A stretch of 64,000 bases of DNA, taken from positions 3,224,001-3,288,000 of the forward strand of contig NZ_LR134117.1 of NCBI RefSeq assembly GCF_900635445.1, in the 5' to 3' direction. Under the pieces are notes generated by a model. That model had not been told where the DNA came from. It searched no databases and worked only from the letters and a program-made list of their open reading frames with translations. This stretch comes from Serratia odorifera. GTDB taxonomy: Bacteria > Pseudomonadota > Gammaproteobacteria > Enterobacterales > Enterobacteriaceae. Of this stretch, positions 45,611 through 58,301 are shown in pieces. The position numbers were made by a program, and so were the translations under genes. Positions within the stretch are counted from its first letter, which is position 1, and each line of letters opens with the position of its first letter.

Positions 45611-47172
45611 ATATCCTTGCTGCCATTCTCGCTCAGGCGGAAAACACCCCTCACGCGCCTGCGGTGATCCAGTTGCACAACGCCGATGACGGCGGCTACC
45701 GGGAGCAAACGCTGTATAGCTACGGCTCGTTGATGCACCAGGCGCACCGTCTGGCGGCCAGCCTACGGCAACGTAGCGGGCAGGGCGCGCAGATCGGCAT
45801 GGTAATGGGCAACACCCCAGAGTGGGTACTGGCCGATATGGCGTTGTTGCTGGCCGAACGGATTGAAGTGCCGGTGCCGTTGGCATTCTCTGCCGAGCAG
45901 GCCAGATGGCTGCTCGGCAATTGTGAACTGGTGCTGACGGATACTATCGGCGCGCAACGCCTTGCCCAGTGGCAGGAGGGCGGTTTGCAGCTGGCCGGTG
46001 ACATCGTGGCGGTTGCGCAGCAGCTCGGTGCGTCGCCGGACTTGCCGCTGCCGCCGACCGTGGTCTGCGCCGATAGTGACGCCATCATCAAAGTGATCCA
46101 CACCTCGGGAACCACCTCGCAGCCAAAGGGCGTGCAGATCCGCCGGCACGGCCTGGATGCGCTGGTGTCGGCATTGTGGCAGCGTGCCCGTGGTGACGAC
46201 TACCGGCGCTATCTGAATCTGGTGCCGCTCAGTTTGCTGATTGAACAGGTGACGGCGCTGTATATGCCGCTGACCTCCGGCGGCGCGGTGGTGATGCCGC
46301 CAGGCGATATGCCACCGCTGGGCAGCCCCGGCGTTACCGCGGCGGAACGGCTGGAGATCGTCCGTCAGGCTTGTCCGTCGGCGCTGACGCTGACCCCGGC
46401 GCTGGTGGAAGCTCTGGCCGAGCGCGCATTGGCGCATGCTGAGGTTGCCAGTTTGCCGACGGCGCTGTTTGGCCGTGACACGGTACCGCTGCTGGCCGCC
46501 GGCGGTGCGCCGGTAACCCGCGAAGTGCTGCTGACGCTGGATACGCTGGGCATCCCGGTCTATCAGGGCTATGGCCTGAGTGAAAACAGCTCGGTGGCCA
46601 CCTGGAATTCTCGCGATGCCAACCGTATTGGCACGGTAGGGAAACCGCTGGCGCACGTGGAGGTGCGGATTGCCGACGACGGCGAACTCTGTTTGCGCAG
46701 TAGCTCGCTGTTTGCCGGCTATTCAAACGAAGATCCCAGCAGCTGCGCGGTAGATGAGCAGGGTTGGTTACACACCGGCGATCTGGCGCAGCAGGATGCC
46801 GACGGGTACGTCACTATCATCGGTCGCAAAAAAACCATCATCATTACCGCCAACGGCCGCAACATTTCGCCCGAATGGCTGGAATCCGCCTACCGCCGGG
46901 TGCCGGGCGTATTGCAGGTCATCGTGTATGGCGACCGGCAGCAGTTCCTTGGCGGTATTTTCGTGGTGGCGAGTCTGGCGCAGGCACCGGCGATCCGCCA
47001 GGCCATCGCGGCATTCGCCCATGAACATCTCAATGACATTGAGCGCATTGCCGAACCGCTGTTGATCCCCCACGGCGCCGAGGTTATGGCGCAGCTGTTT
47101 ACCGTTACCGGGCGTCCGCGTCGCAACGCCGTCGCCACCTTCCTGGCTCAATATGAGGCTGCCACCGCATGA
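45607..47172 (+). CDS. AMP-binding (acyl-CoA synthetase-like) enzyme
   Basis: 521 residues of the ANL superfamily: A3 loop VIHTSGTTSQPKGVQIRR, A5 YQGYGLSENSSVATWN, A7 WLHTGDLAQQDADGYVTIIGRKK and the A10-like C-terminal domain with NGRNISPEWLE. The sequence resembles long-chain acyl-CoA synthetases (GYGLSENSSV, IIGRKKTIIITANGRN). It should activate a carboxylic acid as acyl-AMP and load it on CoA or a carrier. The last canonical lysine is not obvious. Overlaps the preceding gene by four bases and the following dioxygenase by four. Confidence 0.9.
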   Translation: MNILAAILAQAENTPHAPAVIQLHNADDGGYREQTLYSYGSLMHQAHRLAASLRQRSGQGAQIGMVMGNTPEWVLADMALLLAERIEVPVPLAFSAEQARWLLGNCELVLTDTIGAQRLAQWQEGGLQLAGDIVAVAQQLGASPDLPLPPTVVCADSDAIIKVIHTSGTTSQPKGVQIRRHGLDALVSALWQRARGDDYRRYLNLVPLSLLIEQVTALYMPLTSGGAVVMPPGDMPPLGSPGVTAAERLEIVRQACPSALTLTPALVEALAERALAHAEVASLPTALFGRDTVPLLAAGGAPVTREVLLTLDTLGIPVYQGYGLSENSSVATWNSRDANRIGTVGKPLAHVEVRIADDGELCLRSSSLFAGYSNEDPSSCAVDEQGWLHTGDLAQQDADGYVTIIGRKKTIIITANGRNISPEWLESAYRRVPGVLQVIVYGDRQQFLGGIFVVASLAQAPAIRQAIAAFAHEHLNDIERIAEPLLIPHGAEVMAQLFTVTGRPRRNAVATFLAQYEAATA

Positions 47173-48077
47173 CTATTCGTGAAACTACCCATACCGACCA
47201 TAGCGGTCTGATTGTCACCTCGCTGAACGAGGGGAAGGTCACCGATCTGACGCCGGCATACCTGCTGTCTACGCTGCATGACCATGGCTATGCCGTGCTG
47301 CGAGGATTCCAGCATGGCATCGGCGAGTTTTCCCGTCTGGTTCGTCAAACTAGCGGGCGCATCAGTCTCGATCCGGCCCGCAGCTTTGACGGCGATACCG
47401 CACAAAAGGTTGACGCCGGTTACGACAAGGTGGGGTTGCACTGTGAAAACGGCAACAGCCCGTTCTGGCCGGATCTTTGCTGGTTCTATTGCCAGCTGGC
47501 ACCGGCGCAAGGTTCTCAGACCACGGTGTGTGACGGCAAGCTGGTGTATCAGCATCTGAGCGCCGACGCGCGGGCGGCGTTCGCCGCACAGGACATCGCC
47601 TATTCGCGGCGGGTGGAGGAAAGCAAATGGAAAACCTATGCCTTTCATGCCTTGGCGACGCAGGCCAATGCCCCGGCCAGCCTCGAGGAAACCACTCTGG
47701 CCCATCTGCTGGCGCTGACCGAGGGGGCTGCGGGCACCCAGATTACTCTGGATGACGATGGGGCGATCCGCTATCGCTTCCAGACGCCGGCAATCCGCGC
47801 CAGCCGCATCAATCTGCGCGAAGTGAACAACTTCGCCAACAGCATCTTCGGGCCGTCCAATAACTATGAAAAGCCGCAGATCACCTTCGCCGACGGCAGC
47901 GAGATCCCGCGGGATCTGTTGGCGGAAGCGGACACGGTTTGCGATCGCTTTACCGACGATGTCGGCTGGCAGCACGGCGACATCGTGCTGATCGACAACA
48001 GCCGGGTGATGCACGGTCGCCGGCGGATCGAAGATAAAGCCCGCACCATTTACAACGCGCTCTCTTACCTTGCCTAA
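47169..48077 (+). CDS. TauD/TfdA-family Fe(II)/2-oxoglutarate dioxygenase
   Basis: 302 residues. The facial triad is visible as H and E in GLHCENGNSPFWPDLCWFYC (His-x-Glu rather than the common His-x-Asp) and the distal His in DIVLIDNSRVMHGRRRI, whose arginine binds 2-oxoglutarate. YDKVGLHCENGNSPF closely resembles clavaminate-synthase/SyrP-like amino-acid or acyl hydroxylases more than taurine dioxygenase. It probably hydroxylates or desaturates the substrate activated by the upstream ligase. Overlaps both neighbours in the operon. Confidence 0.87.
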   Translation: MTIRETTHTDHSGLIVTSLNEGKVTDLTPAYLLSTLHDHGYAVLRGFQHGIGEFSRLVRQTSGRISLDPARSFDGDTAQKVDAGYDKVGLHCENGNSPFWPDLCWFYCQLAPAQGSQTTVCDGKLVYQHLSADARAAFAAQDIAYSRRVEESKWKTYAFHALATQANAPASLEETTLAHLLALTEGAAGTQITLDDDGAIRYRFQTPAIRASRINLREVNNFANSIFGPSNNYEKPQITFADGSEIPRDLLAEADTVCDRFTDDVGWQHGDIVLIDNSRVMHGRRRIEDKARTIYNALSYLA

Positions 48078-48090
48078 CGGAACCGCTGCC

Positions 48091-48987
48091 ATGACGCATT
48101 TTAAACAAATCAATCAATACGCTCACCTCAACTATCTGCACCCCAACCGCATGCCGTGGGAGCAGGCGGCCACGGATCGCGAGCTGGATTTCCTGTCACG
48201 TGCGCTGGTCGGGGAAGCAGGGCAGGAACAAAAAGCCGTTGCCTATCTGTACAAGGAGCTGGCGCAGCTGGCGGAGATTGAAATGCACGTCGCGACGGTG
48301 ATGACGCGCATTCTGTGTGAACTACAGGCCGACAACACGGCGCTGATGGCCGGTGATGGCCTGTATCACGCGCTCTCCTGTTTTGCGGCGGAAGAGATCA
48401 ATCATGCCAACAGCTTCTATCAATATGTTCGCTTGCTGTCGGGACGCGATATCAAACTGGAAAACAACCTGTTCAAACAGCGGGTGGATCTGTACGACGA
48501 CGGCGATGCTCCGTTGATCAAACTGGCTGCGCTGTGTTCGACGGCCTATGTGGGCGAGTCGATCATTACGGTGTTCGAGCGTCGCCTCAAGGTCTTGGAT
48601 CCGATGCAACGCGGTTTCCTGACCCAATTGCTGCATTTTCACGGCCTGGATGAGGCGCGGCATATCCAGTGCGATCACGCCATTTTTGACCGACTGATCC
48701 CGACCTTCAACGCCGCTGAACGTCAGCGAATGCATCAGCTGATTCAGGACACCGAAGCGTTGAATACGCAGTTGGCGCTGGCCAGCGCGGAAACGGTAAA
48801 GGCGGCGTTCGATATCGACTACACCGAGGGCAACCAGGCGGCGAAAACCCAGTTGGACATGACCCTGCGTTTTCGCGAGATCGTCCAGTCTGGCGATATG
48901 ATCCGTAAGGTGGATGAGCATCTGGATGATGAAACGGCGGCGATCGTACAGCAGTTTTCTCAGGCCTCGCGGGTTCACGCCGCTTAA
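48091..48987 (+). CDS. AurF-like non-haem di-iron oxygenase
   Basis: 298 residues, all-helical. Iron-binding signatures are visible as EIEMHVATVM, FAAEEINHANSFY, VGESIITVFERR and HGLDEARHIQCDH, the (E...ExxH...E...DEARH) pattern of the p-aminobenzoate N-oxygenase AurF family. AurF converts an aryl amine to a nitro group; relatives oxidise other amines. A frame upstream of ATG 48091 would overlap the dioxygenase gene. Here it is one of two oxygenases in the same operon, which points to biosynthesis of an oxidised, perhaps N-oxygenated, small molecule. Confidence 0.87.
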   Translation: MTHFKQINQYAHLNYLHPNRMPWEQAATDRELDFLSRALVGEAGQEQKAVAYLYKELAQLAEIEMHVATVMTRILCELQADNTALMAGDGLYHALSCFAAEEINHANSFYQYVRLLSGRDIKLENNLFKQRVDLYDDGDAPLIKLAALCSTAYVGESIITVFERRLKVLDPMQRGFLTQLLHFHGLDEARHIQCDHAIFDRLIPTFNAAERQRMHQLIQDTEALNTQLALASAETVKAAFDIDYTEGNQAAKTQLDMTLRFREIVQSGDMIRKVDEHLDDETAAIVQQFSQASRVHAA

Positions 48988-49001
48988 TCAGCAGGAAAAT
49001 C

Positions 49002-50370
49002 ATGAAACAAGATGCATTAGCGGCGTCGGCAATGCCGCAAAAAAAAACGGGCCTGGGGCTAGTGGCGGTGGTCAGCGCGCTTTTCCTGGCGGCGGTTGAC
49101 AGTACCATCGTCAGTACCGTATTGCCGGTGATCGGCGGTCGGCTCGGTCACCCGGCGCTCTATCCCTGGGTGATGTCCGCCTTTCTGTTACCGGTGGCGC
49201 TGGTGGCGCCGCTGGCCGGCGCTTGCGGTGACCGGCTGGGCGTATCCGCTACGCTCAAGGCCTGTCTGCTGCTGTTTCTGGCGGCGTCGGCGCTGGCCGC
49301 CGTCAGCCCCGGCATGGGGCTGCTGATTGCGGCGCGAGCGCTGCAAGGCATCGGTGCCGGTGGCATTATCGTGCTCTCTTATTCCCTGTTGGCGTCGCTG
49401 TTCGACGCGGAGAAACGCGGAAAAATGCAGGGCATGTTGAGCGGCGTGTGGGGGTTGTCGGCCATTTTGGGACCGCTACTGGGCAGCGTGCTGGCCAGCA
49501 GCTTCGGCTGGCGCGCCATTTTCTGGTTCAATCTGCCGGTGGGGGGCACTGGCGTTATTGTTGCTGTTTGTGACACCGCCGGTAGGCAAAGGCAACGGCA
49601 AGGCAGCTCTTGATCTGCCGGCGCAGCTTTTGCTGATGGTACTGGCCTGCGGCCTGCTGTTGCTGATTGACAGTCCCGCTGCGCTGAGAGGCGCCGAATA
49701 CGCCCTGTGGGCGGTGACGCTGGCGGCGTTGGCACTGTTGATGCTGCGTGTGCGCCAGCGGCCGACCAGCAGTCCGATACCGTTACAATTCTTCCGGCGA
49801 GGGGCGTTGTTTTCCGTTATCATTTTGGTGCTGCTTTCCAGCGCCGGCCTGTATTCATCGGTGACGCTGCTGCCGTTGGCGCTCAGCCAGCAGGCCGGCA
49901 GCCTGATGTCGAGCGGTATGCTGATTATGCTGGCGGCGCTCGGCTGGGTAGTTGGCGCGGCATTTTGCGGTAACAAACTGGCCTCGGTCGGTTATCGGCG
50001 CATGGCGCTGTTCGGCATGTTGATGCTGGCCGGTGGGGCATTCCTGATGGCGTTGACGGTTGGACAGCATCAGTTGCCGATGATTGCCGGCGCTCTGCTG
50101 CTGATCGGTCTGGGCATGGGTTTTACCGCCACCACCACGCTGGTGTTTGCCCAGAACAGCGCACCGGCCGATCGCCTGGCTAGCTGGACGGCAACCGTGC
50201 AGTTTTTGCGTAATCTGGGGGCGGCGCTGGGGGTAAATACGCTGGCGACGGTACAGCTTCGCCAGGCCGGCAGCGACGCGTTTCAGAGCTGTTTTATTCT
50301 TCTTGGGCTGAGTATGCTGGTGGGGCTATGCTTTACGCTGCTGATGCCCCGCGCTTACCCGGTCAGTTAA
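49002..50370 (+). pseudogene. DHA2-type MFS exporter, frameshifted
   Basis: A drug-efflux-type major facilitator with DSTIVSTVLPVIGG at TM1, GDRLGVSATLKAC, ARALQGIGAGGI (motif C region is GLSAILGPLLGSVLA). The frame breaks in a six-G run at 49541-49546; removing one G gives LPVGALALLLLFVTPPVG and a 455-residue protein. It is 14 bases downstream of the di-iron oxygenase gene and probably exports the cluster product. The lesion is in a homopolymer and may be a sequencing error. Confidence 0.86.
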
Positions 50371-50386
50371 CGGTAATGTGGAATGC

Positions 50387-51166
50387 ATGGTATCGACAAC
50401 ATTGGATGATGCGCTGATTATCGAGCGGGTGCTCGATCGGGTGGCGGCAGGGGAAAACGAGCCCCATCGCCATCCGTTGGGGCAGTTCGTGCTGGTCAAG
50501 CAGGGGGTGCTGTACGGGCATACCTCGGAACAGCACTGGTTGATGAAGCCGGGCATGGCGGTATGGATACCGCCTGATACCCTGCATTGGGGGCAGGCCT
50601 ATAACCGTGTCGATCTCACCGTGCTGTATATCTCTCCCGAACTTTGCCGCACCGTCACCCCGCATATCAAGTTGATTGACGCCTCTATGCTGATCTCGGC
50701 GCTGTGCGAACGGCTGGCCGATGCCACGTTGCCGCTGACGGAAACGCGCCGCAATAGCATGTTGCAGCTGCTGTTTGAAGAAATCGAAGAAAAACCCGCC
50801 AGTAACTTTACCTTGCCTTTGCCGCACGACAGCCGATTGAAGAAGGTAACCGACAGCCTGATCGACGATCCCGCCCAGCATCGCAGCCTGGCCGAATGGG
50901 GCCGGCAGGTGGGCGCTACCGAGCGCACGCTGGCGCGGCTGTTTCGCAAGGATACCGGGTTACGCTACACCGAATGGCACAACCGGCTGCTGCTGGCCGT
51001 CGCCTGGCAAGGGCTGGCGGAGGGTGCATCCAATGAACAGCTTTCGGTGATGCTGGGATTATCTTCCGGCGATTCGTTCGGCCACTGGTTTCGCCGGGTC
51101 GCCGGTAAATGCCCGGGGGAAATCCGTCGCTATCTGCAAGACTATCGGCTGAATAATAGCGCCTAA
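50387..51166 (+). CDS. AraC-family transcriptional regulator
   Basis: 259 residues: an N-terminal cupin (HRHPLGQFVLVKQGVLYGH ... GMAVWIPPDTLHWG) and two C-terminal HTH motifs (SLAEWGRQVGATERTLARLFRKDTG and LSVMLGLSSGDSFGHWFRR). The cupin type resembles the NimR/YdfR-like regulators of efflux pumps. It lies 16 bases after the exporter and probably regulates the whole cluster through the repeated element at 44822 and 51180. ATG 50387 is chosen; a GTG at 50378 is in the same frame. Confidence 0.9.
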   Translation: MVSTTLDDALIIERVLDRVAAGENEPHRHPLGQFVLVKQGVLYGHTSEQHWLMKPGMAVWIPPDTLHWGQAYNRVDLTVLYISPELCRTVTPHIKLIDASMLISALCERLADATLPLTETRRNSMLQLLFEEIEEKPASNFTLPLPHDSRLKKVTDSLIDDPAQHRSLAEWGRQVGATERTLARLFRKDTGLRYTEWHNRLLLAVAWQGLAEGASNEQLSVMLGLSSGDSFGHWFRRVAGKCPGEIRRYLQDYRLNNSA

Positions 51167-51179
51167 AGCGCTCTGCCGG

Positions 51180-51220
51180 TTTGTCCGTTTCGTTCGATAA
51201 TCTGTGCTTATTGAACATTC
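51180..51220 (+). promoter_or_regulatory. Copy 2 of the 41-bp element shared with 44822-44862
   Basis: Carries the same TTTGTCCGTTTCGTTCG and AACATTC blocks at identical spacing as copy 1, with the intervening bases diverged. It sits about 60 bases upstream of the DUF2269-like gene, so both flanking transcription units of the cluster have it at a similar distance from their first gene. Confidence 0.65.
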
Positions 51221-51280
51221 TCACCATCGATGCCGTTGCGTACCCTAGCTTTCATTACTGAATGAATTGAGGAACCGGCA

Positions 51281-51766
51281 TTGAACTACGACATCATCAA
51301 ACTAGTCCACGCCTTGGCCGCAGTAGCGGCAACCGGACCGCTGCTGTTTGCCCCCTGGTTGTCTGCCCGTCTGGCCGTTAGTCCGGCGGAGAATAAAACC
51401 GTGTTGCTTAACGGCCTGGCTGCCACCGATCGGTTTTACAATATTGCCGGCTGGGGCTTAATGCTCAGCGGCATCGCGCTGTTCTGGCTGCAAGACTGGC
51501 ACCGGGCGTTCCAGCTGTGGTTTGTGCTTAGCGTGGCGATTTTCGTGATTGATTCGCTGGCGGAAAAGCGTTGGCGCGATCCTGCCACCACGGCATTGGC
51601 GCAGCTGCAGCCAGGGCAGGAGGGGTGGGCGGAAAACGCTGCCCGGCTGCACAAGGCGGTGATCGCGCAGATGGCATGCACAGCGCTGATACTGCTGGTG
51701 ATGCTGTTGCACAGCCAGTTACGCATCAACCTGTTGACGCTGTCGCTATGGCCGTGGGTTAGCTAA
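51281..51766 (+). CDS. DUF2269-like integral membrane protein
   Basis: 161 residues with four hydrophobic helices, starting NYDIIKLVHALAAVAATGPLLFAP, which resembles DUF2269 proteins; the histidine in the first helix is conserved in that family. Function unknown. The TTG start at 51281 follows TGAGGAA; no ATG is available in a suitable position. Because it shares its promoter element with the oxygenase operon, it is probably co-regulated with it. Confidence 0.75.
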   Translation: MNYDIIKLVHALAAVAATGPLLFAPWLSARLAVSPAENKTVLLNGLAATDRFYNIAGWGLMLSGIALFWLQDWHRAFQLWFVLSVAIFVIDSLAEKRWRDPATTALAQLQPGQEGWAENAARLHKAVIAQMACTALILLVMLLHSQLRINLLTLSLWPWVS

Positions 51767-51786
51767 CCCGTCAACTGGCAATCGGC

Positions 51787-52791
51787 TTAAAATGCGTAGG
51801 AAAGACCTACGCCGGTATAGTGATATTTGCCGTTGCTGCCCGCATCGTCAGCGGTGCCGTGATGGCGCTGCAGTTCATAGGCATACTCCAGGCTCAGCGC
51901 AATGCCCTGCGGCAACGTTTGTTCCAGCAACAGGCCGATGCGGGTGTCGGTTTCGCCGTCGTTGCGCTGTTGTTCAACATTATAGTAATCGGTGTCCAGC
52001 GAATGGCGCAGATAAGGGGTCACGGTCAGCGGCGTGTGCCACAGCGCTAGCGTCAACGGCATATACAGGCGCAGCTCCTGCTGAGAAAATTCCGCCAGCC
52101 GATCGCTGCCGCTATTCCAGCCGCGATCGATATAATAATTGAGTTTGAAGCTGAGCAGGTCGTTGACCTGGTAGCCAAAGCCGGTTTCGCCCTCCAGTTC
52201 CTTGTCGGTCAGCGCGTTCTGCCTTACATGATTGATATATTGATACAGCGCCAGCCAGCCGCTAAAACGGCTCTGGTCGCCAAGCCGGATTTCCCAGTCG
52301 GGTTGCACGGTATAGCGCTGCGTCTGGTAGCGGGTTATGCCGTCTTGCTGTTTATATTGCCACTGGTAATGGCGTACGCCGGCCATCAGGCCGAGGTCGT
52401 AGACGGCATGGCTGGCGATCAGATAGCGTAAATTGATCTCGTACTGATTAAACCAGTCGCTGCGTCCCTGAGTACCGTAATAGTGCGCGCCATTATGGTT
52501 CTCTTGATAAAAGGAACCGTAGATACTCCAGTTGCCGCGCGCCGCCTCCAGATACAGGGTGGGTTCCCAAAAGCCTTTATTATCCGATTGGCCTTCGACG
52601 TTTTCCGTTTCAATCAACAGGCCGGTGGTTATATGCCAGGTTTTTTCTGCGGCTGGCGACGTTGCCGGGGCGGCAAGCCGCGGCGGCCGATCGTGTTTGC
52701 TGTCGGCATGTTCAGCGTCAGCCTGCTGGGCGCAGGTGGTGCCGGCCCATACGAGCAGGCTCGAGGCGAGGACCTTTATCTGGTTCATCAT
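51787..52791 (-). CDS. ompG: OmpG-like outer-membrane porin
   Basis: 334 residues with a signal peptide (NQIKVLASSLLVWAGTTCAQQ) and 14 predicted amphipathic strands. IETENVEG, WSIYGSFYQEN, GETGFGYQVNDLLSFKLNYY and the ending HYTGVGLSYAF match OmpG, a monomeric, large, nonspecific sugar porin. A linker of about 30 residues after the signal is longer than in E. coli. It is the last gene of the galactosamine/alpha-galactoside operon, so it likely admits the oligosaccharide. Terminal F is typical of barrel proteins. Confidence 0.87.
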   Translation of the reverse strand: MMNQIKVLASSLLVWAGTTCAQQADAEHADSKHDRPPRLAAPATSPAAEKTWHITTGLLIETENVEGQSDNKGFWEPTLYLEAARGNWSIYGSFYQENHNGAHYYGTQGRSDWFNQYEINLRYLIASHAVYDLGLMAGVRHYQWQYKQQDGITRYQTQRYTVQPDWEIRLGDQSRFSGWLALYQYINHVRQNALTDKELEGETGFGYQVNDLLSFKLNYYIDRGWNSGSDRLAEFSQQELRLYMPLTLALWHTPLTVTPYLRHSLDTDYYNVEQQRNDGETDTRIGLLLEQTLPQGIALSLEYAYELQRHHGTADDAGSNGKYHYTGVGLSYAF

Positions 52792-52920
52792 TATTCTCGT
52801 CAGCTAGCGAGGCGGTTTATTATTGTCGAGGTTGCAGGCAGCTGCGTGCGTGCGCCTGGGCTGTGTCTATCTAGCGGCGCACATCGTGGACCCGCAATGG
52901 AGGCCCACGATGTGCGCGGT

Positions 52921-54185
52921 TTACCAGCCGCTGCGGATAACCAGCATTTTGGCTTCGTGCGATTGCACTTCGCTGCTGTAACTGTCGGTCACGGTTGCCA
53001 CGTCGCGGTGTGCCCACAGATCGCGCACCAGCGTTTTTTTCCAGGGCAGATCCAAATCCTGGTGGAGATTGAGGGTCATGGTGGCGGTCTGTCCCGAACG
53101 GTTGAGTAACGCTACCGCCCAGGAGCCGTCGGCGAGCGGTTTGGCAAAGATCTGCTGATCGCCGTTATTGACATAACGTTTGGCTTGCAACCCCAGCGGA
53201 TCCTGGTTCAGCGCAATGATTTCCTTGTTTTTCAAGGTAACCATATCCGCGGCGTTCAGATCGTCGAGGCTGGCGCCAATCAGCAGCGGTGAACTGAGGA
53301 TCGCCCACATGCTGAAGTGGGTGCGGTATTCGGTGTCTGACGCGCCGGTGCCGACCAGCTCTTTTGAATGGCCATGCAGCCCGATGACCAGCATGTCGTA
53401 GTCGTTCCAATGCCCTTTGCCGCTGTAGGCTTCCAGGCCAACGCCACGGTCGATCATATCCAGCACGTCAAAGTAGTAACCTTCGCGGTTGCCCGGATAA
53501 TTGAAGTCGTCGCTGATGTCTTGACCGATGCGCCACTGGTTTGCGCCAACGCTGTTACCCCATTGCCAAATGTTCTGCCAGCCGCAGTGGCAGGCATGAT
53601 AGACAATCGGCCGGCCGGTAGCCTGCAGCGCCTTGGACATATCGCCAAACACCGTTTTTAGCACCGCCTGACTCGCCTGTTGGTGGCTGCAGCAGGAGTC
53701 GTATTTCAAATGGTCGACCCCCCATGAGGCGAACATGGCGGCATCCTGCTTTTCATGCCCTTCGGAACCGGACGTAGCCTGCACAGGTGGAATTCCCCGG
53801 CCCGCTGTAAATGCCCAGTTTCATGCCCTTTTGGTGAGCGTAGTCGGCGAGGTATTTTAATACCACGGGGAAACTTTTTTTCGTCATAGGTTAATGGATG
53901 GTCGGCGCGCGAGCCTTTATATTTTTGCCAGCCGTCATCAATATTGACATAAATATAACCGGCGTCGCGCAAACCACTGGCAACCATTTTATCGATAGTG
54001 TCTATAATAATTTTTTCATTGATTCTGTCGCCATAATAGTTCCAGCTTGACCAACCCATCGGCGGCGTTTGCGCCAGCGTGGTTACCCGTTCGGCGGCCG
54101 CCTCGGCGCTGGTGGGGTCTGCGGTTGCGGCATGTACGGCGCCGCTGAGTAATATGGAACAGAGGACGGAAAGTAAGCGTTTCAT
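52921..54185 (-). pseudogene. Exported GH27 glycosidase (alpha-galactosidase or alpha-N-acetylgalactosaminidase), two frameshifts
   Basis: Signal peptide (KRLLSVLCSILLSGAVHA), then the GH27 barrel: TPPMGWSSWNYYG, YIYVNIDDGWQ, DHLKYDSCC (nucleophile Asp), RIGQDISDDF (acid/base Asp), ILSSPLLIGASL. Two extra bases split it: one T in the plus-strand run at 53855-53858 (restoring GIKYLADYAHQKGMKLGIY) and one G at about 53770 (restoring CAGYVGSEGHEKQDA). Repaired length 420 residues. GH27 covers both alpha-galactosidases and alpha-N-acetylgalactosaminidases; the galactosamine genes alongside favour, but do not prove, an amino-sugar substrate. It is periplasmic or secreted. Confidence 0.86.
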
Positions 54186-54364
54186 TAATTAAAGGCTCCG
54201 GTAAGATAACGGGCGTAGCGGTTCGCTGCGCCAGCGCAGGGAATCGATGTTTATCCTGAAATACCTTTTATCTAAAAATGACGTCTGAACTTACGCTTGC
54301 TGCATTAATAAAATAACCGGCTGCGGTAATAATGGCGCGATCGGTATTAATCATGCCAGCTGTG

Positions 54365-55263
54365 TTATAGGGCGGTGCTCAGCTTGGCGGCATTTTGCTT
54401 TTCTTCGGAATAGACCATCATCGTCGAACCTGAAATCGCCAGCACAATACCGACGATTGCCCAGCTGCTCGGCATAGACTGGTAAATGATCAGGGAAATC
54501 ACCGCGGTCAATACCGGCGCCAGCGCATTGGTGCAGGGGGCGATGATGGTGGCCTTACCGCGCGACAGCGCCATGACCAGGCAAAGTGCGCCAACGGCGT
54601 TCAATACCTGAATGCACGCGGTAGCCAGCGTGGCCATCAACGGATAACTGGCGCCCTTGTCCGCCAGCATCAGCCAGGCAACCGGCGCCAGCAGGATCCC
54701 GGTCAGCGTCATATAACCAAACAGCGAACTGTCGGCAACGCCCAGGTTGGAGGCGCGTTTCATAAAGAACGCCTGTACTCCCCATGCGACGCAAATCACC
54801 ACCGAATACAACAGCCACAGCAGGCCGCCGTCGCGATCGCCGTCACCGCTGCTGATACTGAACATGACGATCGACAACAGCGCCAGCAGTACCCCCAGGC
54901 CGCCAGCCGGTTTACCCGTTCCTTCAGCAGCGCCAGCGACATCAGCACCGTGATGGCAGGAGAGATGGAAATGATTGGGAATACCAGATAGGCGGGGGGC
55001 GCCCATCGCCAGTGTTTTGAACAGCAGCAGTTGCCCGCCAGCGCCGGTAAAGCCGATCAGACAGCCATACAGAATCGCGGTGCCGGAGGTATCGAAGCGC
55101 TGACCGCGTAGCGCGAAATAGCAGGGAATTAGCATGGTTAATGACCAGATGATGTAGATCCACTGGTCGGGATAGCCATAGTGGGTGGTTGGCCAGGCGC
55201 TGAACGCCCCCCCAGACTCCCCAGGTAATGACCACCAGAAAGGTATAAACGATCCAGGATGTG

Positions 55264-55283
<20 letters not shown>
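54365..55283 (-). pseudogene. DMT-family (EamA-like) transporter, three indels
   Basis: A ten-helix drug/metabolite transporter with sugar-permease-like character: IVYTFLVVITWGVWGAF, GCLIGFTGAGGQLLLFKTLA, ALSRGKATIIAPCTNALAPV. Three one-base changes break the frame: an extra base in the seven-C run at 55207-55213, an extra base in the six-G run at 54994-54999, and a missing base at the five-C run 54892-54896. Corrected, the protein is 305 residues. It overlaps the kinase gene and probably carries the free (amino) sugar into the cell in place of a PTS. Confidence 0.8.
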
Positions 55284-58279
<2,996 letters not shown>

Positions 58280-58301
58280 ATAATTCTCCTGAATAGCCAT
58301 C

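Noticed and set aside
47169..48077. Taurine dioxygenase (TauD)
   Set aside because: The iron motif is His-x-Glu and no taurine transport genes are adjacent; the operon is biosynthetic in character.
48091..48987. Ribonucleotide reductase beta or ferritin-like storage protein
   Set aside because: The helix motif order and spacing fit AurF; no reductase alpha subunit or ferritin signatures are present.
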